From Pseudomonas sp. NFR16 (GTDB lineage: Bacteria; Pseudomonadota; Gammaproteobacteria; Pseudomonadales; Pseudomonadaceae): a DNA stretch of 64,000 bases. The number at the start of each line of letters is the position of its first letter. The stretch's first letter is position 1. The notes beneath the pieces are model-generated. The model did not search any database, was not told the origin of the DNA, and worked only from the letters and a program-made list of their open reading frames with translations. Below are positions 8,691 through 17,256 of this stretch, in pieces. Both the position numbers and the translations under genes were made by a program. The stretch covers positions 309,056 to 373,055 of the forward strand of contig NZ_FNYJ01000004.1 in NCBI RefSeq assembly GCF_900108875.1, in the 5' to 3' direction.

Positions 8691-10181
8691 TCAATCAAAC
8701 GTAATGCCTTGCGCCAACGGCAGTTCGCGGGAGTAGTTCACAGTAGCGGTCTGGCGACGCATGTAGCCTTTCCAGGAATCGGAGCCCGACTCACGGCCGC
8801 CGCCGGTTTCCTTCTCTCCGCCGAATGCGCCGCCGATCTCTGCACCACTCGGGCCAATGTTGACGTTGGCGATGCCGCAATCGCTGCCCAGCGCCGAAAT
8901 GAACTGCTCCGCTTCACGTACGTCGGTAGTGAAGATGCACGAGGACAAGCCTTGCGGCACGTCGTTGTTCAAGCGCACCGCCTCCTCGAACTCGTCGTAG
9001 CCGACCACATAGAGGATCGGTGCGAACGTCTCGCTGCGCACCACGTCGCTCTGCTCCGGCATCTCGACGATGGCAGGCGACACGTAATAGGCGTTCGGGA
9101 ACTTGTCGTCCAGCTGGCGCTTGCCACCGAAGACCTTGCCGCCTTCGCTCAGTGCCTGCTCCAGCGCTTCCTGCATGTTTTCGTAGCTTTGTTTGTCGAT
9201 CAGCGGGCCCACCAGATTGCCTTCCAGCGGGTGGCCGATGCGCACTTTGGCGTACGCGGTTTTCAGGCGCTCGACGAACTCGGCCTTGACCGAGTTGTGC
9301 GCGATCAGACGACGCAGGGTGGTGCAACGTTGACCGGCGGTGCCAACGGCACTGAACAACACGGCGCGAACGGCCAGATCCAGATCGGCACTCGGGGTCA
9401 GGATCATGGCGTTATTGCCGCCCAGTTCGAGGATGCTGCGAGCGAAACGCGCGGCGATTTTCGGCGCCACTTCCCGGCCCATGCGCGTACTGCCCGTTGC
9501 ACTGATCAGCGCAACGCGGGCGTCGTCGACCAGGGTTTCTCCGGCTTCACGGCCCCCGACAACGCACTGAGCAAGGTAGGGCGGAGCGTCGGAAAACTCA
9601 GCGGCAACGCGATCGAACAACGCCTGGCATGCCAAGGCGGTCAGCGGGGTCTTTTCCGAAGGTTTCCAGATCACCGAGTTACCGCACACCAGCGCCAGCG
9701 CGGTGTTCCATGACCAGACCGCCACCGGGAAGTTGAACGCACTGATCACACCCACGACGCCCAGCGGGTGCCAGGTTTCACGCATGTGGTGGCCAAGACG
9801 TTCGGACGCGATGGTCAGGCCGTAGATCTGACGGGACAGCCCGACAGCGAAGTCGCAGATGTCGATCATTTCCTGCACTTCGCCCAGGCCTTCCTGGGTG
9901 ATCTTGCCGGCTTCCCAGGAAACCAGTTCGCCCAGATCGGCCTTGTGCTTGCGCAGGGCCTCGCCGAACAGGCGAATCAACTCGCCACGGCGCGGTGCAG
10001 GCACTTTGCGCCAGGCCTGAAAAGCATGTTCGGCGCGGGTGATGCGCTGCTCGACTTCAGCGGCGCCTTCCCAGCTTACCGACGCAACCTGACTGCCATC
10101 GATCGGGGTGTGCACAGGCTTGTCGCCCTTCTGATAAAGAGCAGGGTCGACGCCGAGGCGGGTGAGCAGGTCGTTTAGCAT
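8691..10181 (-). CDS. amaB: aldehyde dehydrogenase, probable L-aminoadipate-semialdehyde dehydrogenase AmaB
   Basis: A 496-residue NAD(P)-dependent aldehyde dehydrogenase closely resembling the ALDH7A1/antiquitin type. Catalytic Glu252 (LELGGNN) and Cys286 (GQRCTT) are visible, as is the substrate-entry segment SAFNFPVAVWSWN. In Pseudomonas lysine catabolism AmaB oxidises 2-aminoadipate 6-semialdehyde to 2-aminoadipate, the step after AmaA. The start at 10181 is supported by AGGAG five bases upstream; a longer reading from 10319 would have an unrelated N-terminus. It is transcribed away from the LysR gene across a 174-bp gap. Confidence 0.85.
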   Translation of the reverse strand: MLNDLLTRLGVDPALYQKGDKPVHTPIDGSQVASVSWEGAAEVEQRITRAEHAFQAWRKVPAPRRGELIRLFGEALRKHKADLGELVSWEAGKITQEGLGEVQEMIDICDFAVGLSRQIYGLTIASERLGHHMRETWHPLGVVGVISAFNFPVAVWSWNTALALVCGNSVIWKPSEKTPLTALACQALFDRVAAEFSDAPPYLAQCVVGGREAGETLVDDARVALISATGSTRMGREVAPKIAARFARSILELGGNNAMILTPSADLDLAVRAVLFSAVGTAGQRCTTLRRLIAHNSVKAEFVERLKTAYAKVRIGHPLEGNLVGPLIDKQSYENMQEALEQALSEGGKVFGGKRQLDDKFPNAYYVSPAIVEMPEQSDVVRSETFAPILYVVGYDEFEEAVRLNNDVPQGLSSCIFTTDVREAEQFISALGSDCGIANVNIGPSGAEIGGAFGGEKETGGGRESGSDSWKGYMRRQTATVNYSRELPLAQGITFD

Positions 10182-10355
10182 GATATCTCCTGAGGTCGGA
10201 TGGGCCGTAAACGCGAATGCGCAATACTGAAGTGGGTGCGGCCATACGGTGATAGCGTCAGCCTGTAGTAATAGCTGGATGGAAGTGCCTGAACAAACGA
10301 CGATTAAGCGAGATATCATTCCGTTTTTTCATGCTGACTGCGGGCAAGCCTGAAT

Positions 10356-11261
10356 ATGCTGAACAAACGCCACCTCCCCTCGGTGACCGCGCTGCAATGT
10401 TTCGAAGCGGTCACCCGCCATCTGAGTTTCACTCGCGCCGCCGAGGAGCTGAACCTGACCCAGAGCGCTGTCAGCAAACAGGTCGCGCAGCTTGAGGAAC
10501 TGGTGCAGCACCTGTTGTTCCGGCGCGTGCGGCGCCGTTTGCAGCTGACGCCCGCCGGCGCGTTGTACCTGAGCGAAGTTCGCAAGGTCCTGACGCAGAT
10601 GGAGATGTCGACGCATTTTCTGCGTTCCTACGGCGGCGAAACCGAAGTACTGCGTGTATCGACACCTTCAACCTTCGGGGCGCGCTGGCTTGTGCCGCGG
10701 TTGAAGGGTTGGCGATTGCGGCATCCGCACATTCATCTGGATCTGGTCAATGAACAGGAGAGCGACGACCTGGCGCAGAGTCGCTGTGACATGTCGTTCT
10801 ACTTTGGCCAAGGGGCCCGTCCGGGCGCTGAAAGCGTCAAGCTGTTCAGCGAAGAACTGGTTGCCGTCTGCGCGCCTGACATCCTGCCGGACAAACCTTT
10901 CACCGATCCGACGCAATTGGCCGAACTGGTGCTGCTGCAGAACGCTCACCGACCGCAAGCCTGGCATGACTGGTTCGACAGCCAGGGCCATCAGACTGAA
11001 CACAGCTATCACGGCCCGCGCTTTGAAACGTTCTACATGTGCATACGTGCGGCGCAGGTCGGCTGCGGCGTGGCGCTCCTGCCGCGCTTTCTGGTGGAAG
11101 AAGAGCTGGCTGACGGCAAGCTGATCATCCCTTGGCAGCACGCACTTCCCAGCCACGACGCTTACTACCTGGCGTACCCGGAACATGCGGCGGAAGTCCC
11201 GAAAATTCGTGTGTTCGTGGAGTGGATGCTGGAGCAGCTCAACGAGCCCACACCGCAGTGA
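10356..11261 (+). CDS. LysR-family transcriptional regulator of the amaAB locus
   Basis: A DNA-binding activator or repressor of 301 residues. The winged helix-turn-helix is at about residues 17-45 (FTRAAEELNLTQSAVSKQ), followed by a periplasmic-binding-protein-like effector domain to the C-terminus. It is divergent from amaB, the classic arrangement in which a LysR protein controls the neighbouring catabolic gene from the shared intergenic region. The effector is unknown; a lysine-derived intermediate such as pipecolate is an inference from context. I found no convincing T-N11-A operator. Confidence 0.9.
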   Translation: MLNKRHLPSVTALQCFEAVTRHLSFTRAAEELNLTQSAVSKQVAQLEELVQHLLFRRVRRRLQLTPAGALYLSEVRKVLTQMEMSTHFLRSYGGETEVLRVSTPSTFGARWLVPRLKGWRLRHPHIHLDLVNEQESDDLAQSRCDMSFYFGQGARPGAESVKLFSEELVAVCAPDILPDKPFTDPTQLAELVLLQNAHRPQAWHDWFDSQGHQTEHSYHGPRFETFYMCIRAAQVGCGVALLPRFLVEEELADGKLIIPWQHALPSHDAYYLAYPEHAAEVPKIRVFVEWMLEQLNEPTPQ

Positions 11262-11304
11262 CAACTCGCGTTCGTGTCAAACACCGCAATAACAACGCAC
11301 ACTC

Positions 11305-11397
11305 GTAGGACCGGCTTCAGCCGGGAAGCAGCCGGTATGAGCACCATCGATTCTGCAGCATGCCTCCTGACGCATTCCCGGCTGAAGCCGGTCCTAC
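11305..11397. repeat. inverted repeat pair of a second REP family
   Basis: The 23-nt unit at 11305-11327 (core CCGGCTTCAGCCGG) recurs as a perfect reverse complement at 11375-11397. It shares GTAGGA with the other REPs but has a different core. It lies in the 378-bp gap between the LysR gene and pncB; I see no gene in 11262-11639. Confidence 0.85.
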
Positions 11398-11639
11398 AAA
11401 TTGGAGCTTCGGCAGTCCACGCATAGGCGTTTCAGCCCGTGTTTATCAGGTGCACGCAATCAATGGCTGAAACATTTCTGCCCCTCTCGCACGACGACTG
11501 GCATTATGTCCGCCATCGTCAATGACAGGCTGGACGTAGTGGCAGGACGCCAATATTGCTGCTGCCACAAGGCTGTATGCGACATCGACCCGATTCCACG
11601 GCCGCACCCTGGGCGGCCGCTGCTGGCTGGAGCGACACA

Positions 11640-12839
11640 ATGAGTGAGAGCGCTTTCGCGGATCGCATCGTGCAAAACCTGCTCGATACCGACCTCTACA
11701 AGCTGAGCATGATGCAGGCTGTGCTGCACAACTACCCGAACGTGGATGTGGAGTGGGAGTTTCGCTGCCGCAACAACGAAGATCTTCGCCCTTATCTGAC
11801 ACAAATCCGTCAGCAGATCGAACAGCTCTGCGATCTGTCCCTGAGCGTGGAAGAAACCGGTTTTCTGGAACGCATCAACTTCATGAAGCCGGATTTCCTG
11901 CGCTTTCTCGGCCTGTTCCGCTTCAACCTTCGCTACGTGCACACCAGTATCGAAAACGACGAACTGTGCATCCGTCTTGCCGGTCCCTGGTTGCACGTGA
12001 TCCTGTTTGAAGTGCCGATCCTGGCCATCGTCAGCGAAGTGCGCAACCGCCACCGCAATCCTGAAACGCTGCTCAGTCAGGCGCGCGATCAGCTGTATCG
12101 CAAGTTCGACTGGCTGACCGCGGCCGCCACGGCTGACGAACTCGCCGAGCTGAAGGTTGCCGATTTCGGCACGCGTCGACGCTTCTCTTTTGCCGTGCAG
12201 GAAGACGTTGTCTCGGTCCTGAAAAAGGACTTCCCCGGCCAGTTCGTCGGCACCAGCAATGTCCATCTGGCGCGAAAGTTCGACCTCAAGCCGCTGGGCA
12301 CAATGGCCCATGAATGGATCATGGCGCACCAGCAACTGGGGCCGCGCCTGATCGACAGCCAGATCGCCGCGCTCGATTGCTGGGTCCGCGAATACCGGGG
12401 GCTGCTGGGCATCGCCCTGACCGATTGCATCACCACCGACGCCTTCCTGAATGACTTCGATCTGTTCTTCGCCAAGCTCTTCGACGGCCTGCGCCACGAC
12501 TCGGGCGATCCGGTGCAGTGGGCGGAAAAATGCATCCGGCATTACCAGAAACTCGGCATCGATCCGATGAGCAAGACCCTGGTGTTTTCCGACGGCCTGA
12601 ACCTGCCCAAAGCGCTGGAAATATTTCGGGCATTGCGTGGTCGGATCAATGTCAGCTTTGGCATCGGCACCAACCTGACCGCCGACGTTCCCGGTATCGC
12701 ACCGATGAGCATCGTGCTGAAGATGACTGCCTGCGCTGGCCAGCCTGTTGCGAAGATTTCCGACGAGCCCGGGAAAACGCAGTGCAAGGACCCGGAGTTC
12801 GTGTCCTACCTGCGTCACGTATTCAAGGTGCCAGCCTGA
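11640..12839 (+). CDS. pncB: nicotinate phosphoribosyltransferase
   Basis: Converts nicotinate and PRPP, with ATP hydrolysis, into nicotinate mononucleotide, the entry step of the Preiss-Handler NAD salvage pathway. The 399-residue length matches Pseudomonas PncB1. N-terminal LLDTDLYKLSMMQ is typical, and the histidine phosphorylated during catalysis corresponds to His224 (GTMAHEWIMAHQ). The frame stays open further upstream, but the ATG at 11640 gives the standard N-terminus. It sits 63 bases before nadE, which catalyses the last step of the same pathway, so they are probably co-transcribed. Confidence 0.96.
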   Translation: MSESAFADRIVQNLLDTDLYKLSMMQAVLHNYPNVDVEWEFRCRNNEDLRPYLTQIRQQIEQLCDLSLSVEETGFLERINFMKPDFLRFLGLFRFNLRYVHTSIENDELCIRLAGPWLHVILFEVPILAIVSEVRNRHRNPETLLSQARDQLYRKFDWLTAAATADELAELKVADFGTRRRFSFAVQEDVVSVLKKDFPGQFVGTSNVHLARKFDLKPLGTMAHEWIMAHQQLGPRLIDSQIAALDCWVREYRGLLGIALTDCITTDAFLNDFDLFFAKLFDGLRHDSGDPVQWAEKCIRHYQKLGIDPMSKTLVFSDGLNLPKALEIFRALRGRINVSFGIGTNLTADVPGIAPMSIVLKMTACAGQPVAKISDEPGKTQCKDPEFVSYLRHVFKVPA

Positions 12840-12902
12840 GTCGAGCACCGCTTTTCACTTTCTTGAATGCCTCTTTTTCTTCTTCCTCATGAGGAGTAAA
12901 TC

Positions 12903-13730
12903 ATGCAAGCCGTACAGCTCGAGATCGCCAGGGAACTCAAGGTTCAGGCCCCCTTCGCCACTCAGGGCGAGCTAGAAACCGAAGTTGCCCGTCGCATTCA
13001 GTTCATCAAGGACTGCCTGCAAAACGCTCGCCTGAAGGTGCTGGTGCTGGGCATCAGCGGCGGCGTCGACTCGCTGACCGCCGGCCTGATGGCCCAACGC
13101 GCCGTGAAGGAGTTGCGCGACAGCACCGGCGACAACGCCTATCAGTTCATCGCCGTACGCCTGCCGTACCACATTCAGTATGACGAGCATGAGGCCACAG
13201 CTTCGGTGGACTTCATCAATCCGGACGAACGCCACACCGTCGACATCGCGCCGTCGGTGAAGGCACTGGTCGAGCAGGTCAAAGCGTTCGAGGGTCAGCC
13301 CGACGCTGCGGTCGACTTCGTCAAAGGCAACGTCAAGGCCCGCACGCGAATGGTCGCGCAGTACACCATCGCAGGCGTACGCGGCGGTCTGGTGATTGGC
13401 ACCGATCATGCCGCCGAAGCCGTCATGGGCTTCTTTACCAAGTTCGGCGACGGCGCCTGCGACCTGGCGCCTTTGAGCGGTCTGGTGAAAAACCAGGTGC
13501 GCGCGATCGCCCGCAGCTTCGGCGCGCCGGAGTACCTGGTCGAAAAAGTCCCGACGGCCGACCTCGAGGACCTCGTACCGGGCAAGCCAGACGAGGCATC
13601 CCACGGCGTGACCTATGCCGAGATCGATGCATTCCTGCACGGCCAGCCGTTGCGTCAGGAGGCCTTCGACATCATCGTCAACACCTATCGCAAAACTCAG
13701 CACAAACGCGACTTGCCCTACGCGCCGTAA
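12903..13730 (+). CDS. nadE: ammonia-dependent NAD synthetase
   Basis: Amidates nicotinate adenine dinucleotide to NAD using ATP and ammonia. It has 275 residues, the usual size of the single-domain NH3-dependent enzyme with no glutaminase domain. The PP-loop SGGVDS is at residues 52-57, and the segment GTDHAAEAVMGFFTKFGDGACDLAPLSGLVK is characteristic. GAGGAG lies six bases before the ATG. It follows pncB. In 13731-14010 I see only a degenerate REP-like stretch near 13844-13870. Confidence 0.97.
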   Translation: MQAVQLEIARELKVQAPFATQGELETEVARRIQFIKDCLQNARLKVLVLGISGGVDSLTAGLMAQRAVKELRDSTGDNAYQFIAVRLPYHIQYDEHEATASVDFINPDERHTVDIAPSVKALVEQVKAFEGQPDAAVDFVKGNVKARTRMVAQYTIAGVRGGLVIGTDHAAEAVMGFFTKFGDGACDLAPLSGLVKNQVRAIARSFGAPEYLVEKVPTADLEDLVPGKPDEASHGVTYAEIDAFLHGQPLRQEAFDIIVNTYRKTQHKRDLPYAP

Positions 13731-14010
13731 GCAACCGCGTTGATTCACCCGAAACGTGCGAAAGCCGAGGAGCGAGCGGTGTCCTGGCCGCATCTCGAGG
13801 AAGGGGCCAGTCATCCAATACATTTGGGTGGCTGAGCCGTACTCCTCGTGGGCGAGTTAGCTCCCGCAGTTGATTCAGAGGATGTCAGCTCGTCGGCATG
13901 TGAGGGCATTCAATAGAAAACGGAATGAACCCGTCGTTTTTTTTCGCTTGATGGCGCTCGTCATCGCAGCTTACATAGCGTCCTGACATTCTTGCCCAGA
14001 GCCGCTATCC

Positions 14011-15027
14011 ATGACCGCTTTCCAAGGCCTTTTCAATCTTGTTGCGTCCACCGTTGGCCAGCCCGCTGCTGACTGGCTCGAACACCGTGTCGAGGTCCCT
14101 CAGGGCTTGCAGGACTTCTCCTGGTCGCAAGACGCGATCCATCGCGTCTGGATCGCACAGGCCCTGAACCTGTGCCTGTTCCACAAGCTGGTGGAAGCCG
14201 TGCCGGACGGTCTGCGTTATGTGAACGAACAATTCGAATCGGGCCGCAAGGTGGTGTTCGACCACGGCGCGATCCGCACCGTCGACTGGGCTGACAACGG
14301 CGAACTGCCGCGAGGCCGCCTGGCGTTTTCCCGCCTGCTGGAGCCGCTGGGTTTCACCGACGTGCGCACCTATCCGCTGACAAAACTGAACATGACCGGT
14401 TGGGGCTATCGTCAGATGGACCTGCCCGAGCATATCGCGCAGTTCTTCGTCTCCGAATTGCATCCCGGCCGCCTGAGCGAAGCGTTCCAGCAGGCAGTCG
14501 GTCGCGTGGTCAGTTCAAGCCGCGACCCGCTGGGCACCGAGGACCTGAGCACCCTCAAACGTCTGCATGTCACTCGCCACTGCAGCCTGGACGAAGCGAG
14601 GCGTCTGCTACCCGGCCTCTATCGCGCCTTTGCCCGCCAACACGGCGTCGTCAGCGAAGCCGACTATCGCCAACTGCTCAGCGAAAGTGCAGAAATGGCC
14701 TGGATTGCAACCGAGGGCAACAGCTTCAACCACCTCACCGATCGAGTCGCCGATCTGGAAGCAACGGTCGAGGAACAGATTCGCCGCGAGCGGCCCATGA
14801 AGGACAGCATCGAGGTATCGGGTTCGGGACGCGTCATGCAGACGGCCTACAAGGCCTGCACCGTCAGCCGGGATCTGCTCGATGCATCGGGCACGCTCAA
14901 GACGCATCAGGTGCCAGGCTCGTTCGTTGAGTTCATCCAGCGCAAGGTCGATCCGGAAAGCGGCAAGATCGACCTGAACTTCGACAGCAGCAACGCGCAG
15001 GGCATTTTCAAGATGACGGCGTCTTGA
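14011..15027 (+). CDS. DUF1338 (HglS-like) putative Fe(II) oxygenase
   Basis: A 338-residue protein assigned to the DUF1338 family by its FDHGAIRT motif (residues 83-90), the QFFVSELHPG segment at about 144-153 and the NHLTDRV motif at about 240-246. The family includes HglS, which converts 2-oxoadipate to D-2-hydroxyglutarate in Pseudomonas lysine catabolism. Likely metal ligands are His85, His241 and possibly Glu307 (FVEFIQ), with Arg89 as substrate binder. It is much shorter than P. putida HglS (about 460 aa), so it may be a paralog with another substrate. The amaAB lysine genes lie 4 kb away. No strong ribosome-binding site is visible. It converges on azurin. Confidence 0.7.
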   Translation: MTAFQGLFNLVASTVGQPAADWLEHRVEVPQGLQDFSWSQDAIHRVWIAQALNLCLFHKLVEAVPDGLRYVNEQFESGRKVVFDHGAIRTVDWADNGELPRGRLAFSRLLEPLGFTDVRTYPLTKLNMTGWGYRQMDLPEHIAQFFVSELHPGRLSEAFQQAVGRVVSSSRDPLGTEDLSTLKRLHVTRHCSLDEARRLLPGLYRAFARQHGVVSEADYRQLLSESAEMAWIATEGNSFNHLTDRVADLEATVEEQIRRERPMKDSIEVSGSGRVMQTAYKACTVSRDLLDASGTLKTHQVPGSFVEFIQRKVDPESGKIDLNFDSSNAQGIFKMTAS

Positions 15028-15042
15028 AGACGTCAGTAACGC

Positions 15043-15131
15043 TGTAGGAGCACGCTCGCCCGCGATGCGTATTTGAATCCAACACATCTTCGTCGCCGGA
15101 TGCATCTGTCGCGGGCGAGCGCGCTCCTGCA
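15043..15131. repeat. inverted REP pair between convergent genes
   Basis: Related units at 15043-15065 and, inverted, at 15109-15131 flank a 43-base spacer. They lie between the ends of the DUF1338 gene and azurin, where a long hairpin could stop transcription from both sides. The two arms are similar but not identical. Confidence 0.8.
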
Positions 15132-15157
15132 CAGGATGAAGCCTTAGAAGGCCTGCA

Positions 15158-15604
15158 TCACTTCAGCGTGATCGTGCCTTTCATCATGCTGATGTGGCCG
15201 GGGAACGAGCAGAAGAAGCCGTATTTCTCGGCCGGATCGAGTTTCGAGACATCGAGCGTCACCTTATCGGTTTCGCCTGCGCCAATGATTTTGGTGTGGG
15301 CGATGACACGCGCATCGCCTTCTTTCAGATATTGCTTGTCGATACCGGCGCTCAGGCCATCGGTGGCGATTGGTTGCATATCGGCTTCTTTGCTGATCAC
15401 CAGGTTATGGCCCATGACGTTCTTGGGCAGGCTGCCGGAATGTTTCAGGTTGACGGTGAACTCCTTGCAGCTCTTGTCGATTTCGATGGCCTTGGTGGAA
15501 AAGGTCATCTGGTCAGTGGAGTCGACCTCGACCGAACATTCCGCCGCCAGCAAATGCCCGCTGGCCAGGGTCAGGAAGGATGCGACTACAAGCTTGCGAA
15601 TCAT
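15158..15604 (-). CDS. azu: azurin, periplasmic blue copper protein
   Basis: A type 1 copper electron carrier linked to denitrification and redox-stress respiration. A 20-residue signal peptide ends at LLA-A and the mature protein starts AECSVEV, giving 128 residues. The ligands His66, Cys132, His137 and Met141 correspond exactly to His46, Cys112, His117 and Met121 of mature azurin, and the disulfide cysteines are present. It is monocistronic, convergent with the DUF1338 gene. A 12-bp palindrome lies 30 bases upstream. I did not find a good ANR box. Confidence 0.98.
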   Translation of the reverse strand: MIRKLVVASFLTLASGHLLAAECSVEVDSTDQMTFSTKAIEIDKSCKEFTVNLKHSGSLPKNVMGHNLVISKEADMQPIATDGLSAGIDKQYLKEGDARVIAHTKIIGAGETDKVTLDVSKLDPAEKYGFFCSFPGHISMMKGTITLK

Positions 15605-15633
15605 GGTACGTCTCCTAGTGGGTACTGCTGATT

Positions 15634-15645
15634 TTTGTATACAAA
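15634..15645. promoter_or_regulatory. 12-bp palindrome in the azurin promoter region
   Basis: TTTGTATACAAA is a perfect palindrome 30 bases upstream of the azurin ATG in an AT-rich stretch. It contains a possible -10 (TATACA on the minus strand) but no good -35. It may be an operator. The remaining noncoding part of 15605-16031 holds only a doubtful small reading frame. Confidence 0.3.
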
Positions 15646-15791
15646 GACTGCCCTAACTTTAAACAATTTATCAACACCTGATTATGAAACTGTTCAGAAG
15701 GGCTCTATCAGGGCCATCGAGACAATCAAGCGGCGGGCAGCACTGTGGCCTTCTATGATCGCTCTGTCACTCATCTATCAGGACGATCATC

Positions 15792-15911
15792 ATGCAACTC
15801 AACCACTTTTTCCGCAGCCTGCTCGCGGCCTATGCCTGTGGCGCTGGCGGCGATTACGACAGCGCGCGTCAGGACTATAGCCAGTACGCCCAGGCCGGTC
15901 GCCATGCCTGA
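15792..15911 (+). CDS. possible 39-residue small protein
   Basis: An ATG-initiated frame of 39 codons beginning MQLNHFFRSLL, with AGGAC about eight bases upstream, ending in a tyrosine/glutamine-rich tail. The opposite strand also has an open, hydrophobic frame here, so the coding direction is not certain. I recognise no family. It could be real, because it lies between azurin and another small gene in the same direction, but the evidence is thin. Confidence 0.25.
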   Translation: MQLNHFFRSLLAAYACGAGGDYDSARQDYSQYAQAGRHA

Positions 15912-16031
15912 CCACGCGACGCTCGCAGGTCTTTTGCCAGACAGCACATTGGCTCCGCGAAAATACAGGCCCGAGTGAGCGCCGAACTCAGGCAGAATGA
16001 ACGGACTTATCGCCCGACTTGAGGACTGCCC

Positions 16032-16208
16032 ATGGCCAAACCCAACTATTCTTTCGCCAAACGCCAACGCGATCTGGCCAAGGAGCAGAAGAAAGAGGAA
16101 AAGGCTCAACGCAAACAGGCTGAGAAAGCCGAAGCGCTGACCGAGGGTGACATGGCGGACGAACATACCGCCGAGCAGCAGCCAGGCGAAGAAAAACCGG
16201 CTGAATGA
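16032..16208 (+). CDS. 58-residue lysine/glutamate-rich small protein
   Basis: Begins MAKPNYSFAKRQRDLAKEQKK and continues as a highly charged Lys/Glu/Gln-rich helix, ending in EEKPAE. GAGGA lies six bases before the ATG. The N-terminal KPNYSFAKRQRDLAKEQKK resembles small uncharacterised proteins widespread in proteobacteria; the function is unknown. It is probably soluble, likely helical and coiled-coil-like, with no signal or membrane segment. It stands alone; 16209-16359 contains only a weak REP-like inverted pair (about 16262-16276 and 16315-16334). Confidence 0.75.
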   Translation: MAKPNYSFAKRQRDLAKEQKKEEKAQRKQAEKAEALTEGDMADEHTAEQQPGEEKPAE

Positions 16209-16359
16209 ATTGATTGCAGACCGCTGACCTGCCTGCTGCGGGTCAGAAGCCCTTGCTGAATGCGCTTGTCCGCGATGGACCTGTCCGGCGATACAGATGT
16301 GCCGGACTCACCTGCGCATCGCGGGCAAGTCCGCGACTGCAACCGATATCACGCCCGCG

Positions 16360-17256
16360 TTACTCTGCAATCGGCATCACGGTAACCCGGACTTCGGGGT
16401 CGTGATTACCCCCTCCCAGAATCACGCCACGCAGCGGCGAGACGTCAGAAAAGTCTCTGCCCCACGCCAGACTGATGTGTTCCAGCGCAGGCTGAATGTT
16501 GTTGGTCGGATCAAAATCCACCCAGCCGAGCAACGGACAGAAAACCGAAACCCAGGCATGCGACGCGTCAGCGCCGATCAGCCGGGGCTGGCCCGGAGGC
16601 GGCTGTGTGAGCAGATAGCCGCTGACGTAACGCGCCGCCAGCCCGCGAGAGCGCAGGCACGCCAGCATCAGATGGGCAAAGTCCTGACACACGCCACGGC
16701 GCGTTTCCAGCACTTGCACCAAAGGGGTCGCGACCTGGGTCGCTTCGCTATCGAACGTGAACTCGTCGAAGATTTTCTCCATCAATGCCTGCGCGCACTG
16801 CAGCATCGGGCGCCCCGCCGGGAAGCAGCTTTCCGAGAACGCCACGAAAGACTGCTTCAGGTGCACATAGGGCGATTCGAAGCGATAACGACAGGCGTCG
16901 AGAATGTCCGGCGACATTTTCGACGCGCTGTAGGTCAAGGTGCCACGCGTGTGATCCCACGAAGCCGACTGCTGGAAATCCAGCGCGGGACGCTCCAGCA
17001 CTTCGACGCGCAGTCGCGCATTGACCTGCAGTTCATCGTGGGGACGCTCGAATGCAAGGCGCGTCAGCGGATTGCCGAAGACGTCCAGCTCATCGCGGCG
17101 CGTGGTCGGTGTCGGGCTGATCTGCAGATCCTGTTCGAGGCATCGCTGCCACGGGCTGCATCTGGGCCACAGATGCGCGAGCTGCTGAGCGAGCGAAACC
17201 GGACTGTCGTATTTGTAGTGAGTGTCGTGAAGGATCTGGTAATGAGCGCTGTTCAT
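16360..17256 (-). CDS. transglutaminase-fold protein (small, cytoplasmic)
   Basis: A 298-residue protein with a bacterial transglutaminase N-terminal domain (about residues 5-90) and a transglutaminase-like core. The Cys-His-Asp triad is visible: Cys190 (RRGVCQDFAH), His233 (DASHAWV) and Asp249 (GWVDFDPT). Such bacterial proteins are thought to act as cysteine peptidases or amidases rather than true cross-linkers. There is no signal peptide. Its ATG overlaps the stop of the ATP-grasp/alpha-E gene by one base (TGATG), so the two are translationally coupled. The function is predicted only from the family. Confidence 0.85.
   Translation of the reverse strand: MNSAHYQILHDTHYKYDSPVSLAQQLAHLWPRCSPWQRCLEQDLQISPTPTTRRDELDVFGNPLTRLAFERPHDELQVNARLRVEVLERPALDFQQSASWDHTRGTLTYSASKMSPDILDACRYRFESPYVHLKQSFVAFSESCFPAGRPMLQCAQALMEKIFDEFTFDSEATQVATPLVQVLETRRGVCQDFAHLMLACLRSRGLAARYVSGYLLTQPPPGQPRLIGADASHAWVSVFCPLLGWVDFDPTNNIQPALEHISLAWGRDFSDVSPLRGVILGGGNHDPEVRVTVMPIAE

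Noticed and set aside
11460..12848. Open frame on the minus strand opposite pncB
   Set aside because: It is antisense to a clear pncB; it has no domain or ribosome-binding site.
15605..15700. ANR/FNR box for azurin
   Set aside because: Only half-sites (TTGAT or ATCAG) in the wrong arrangement were found.
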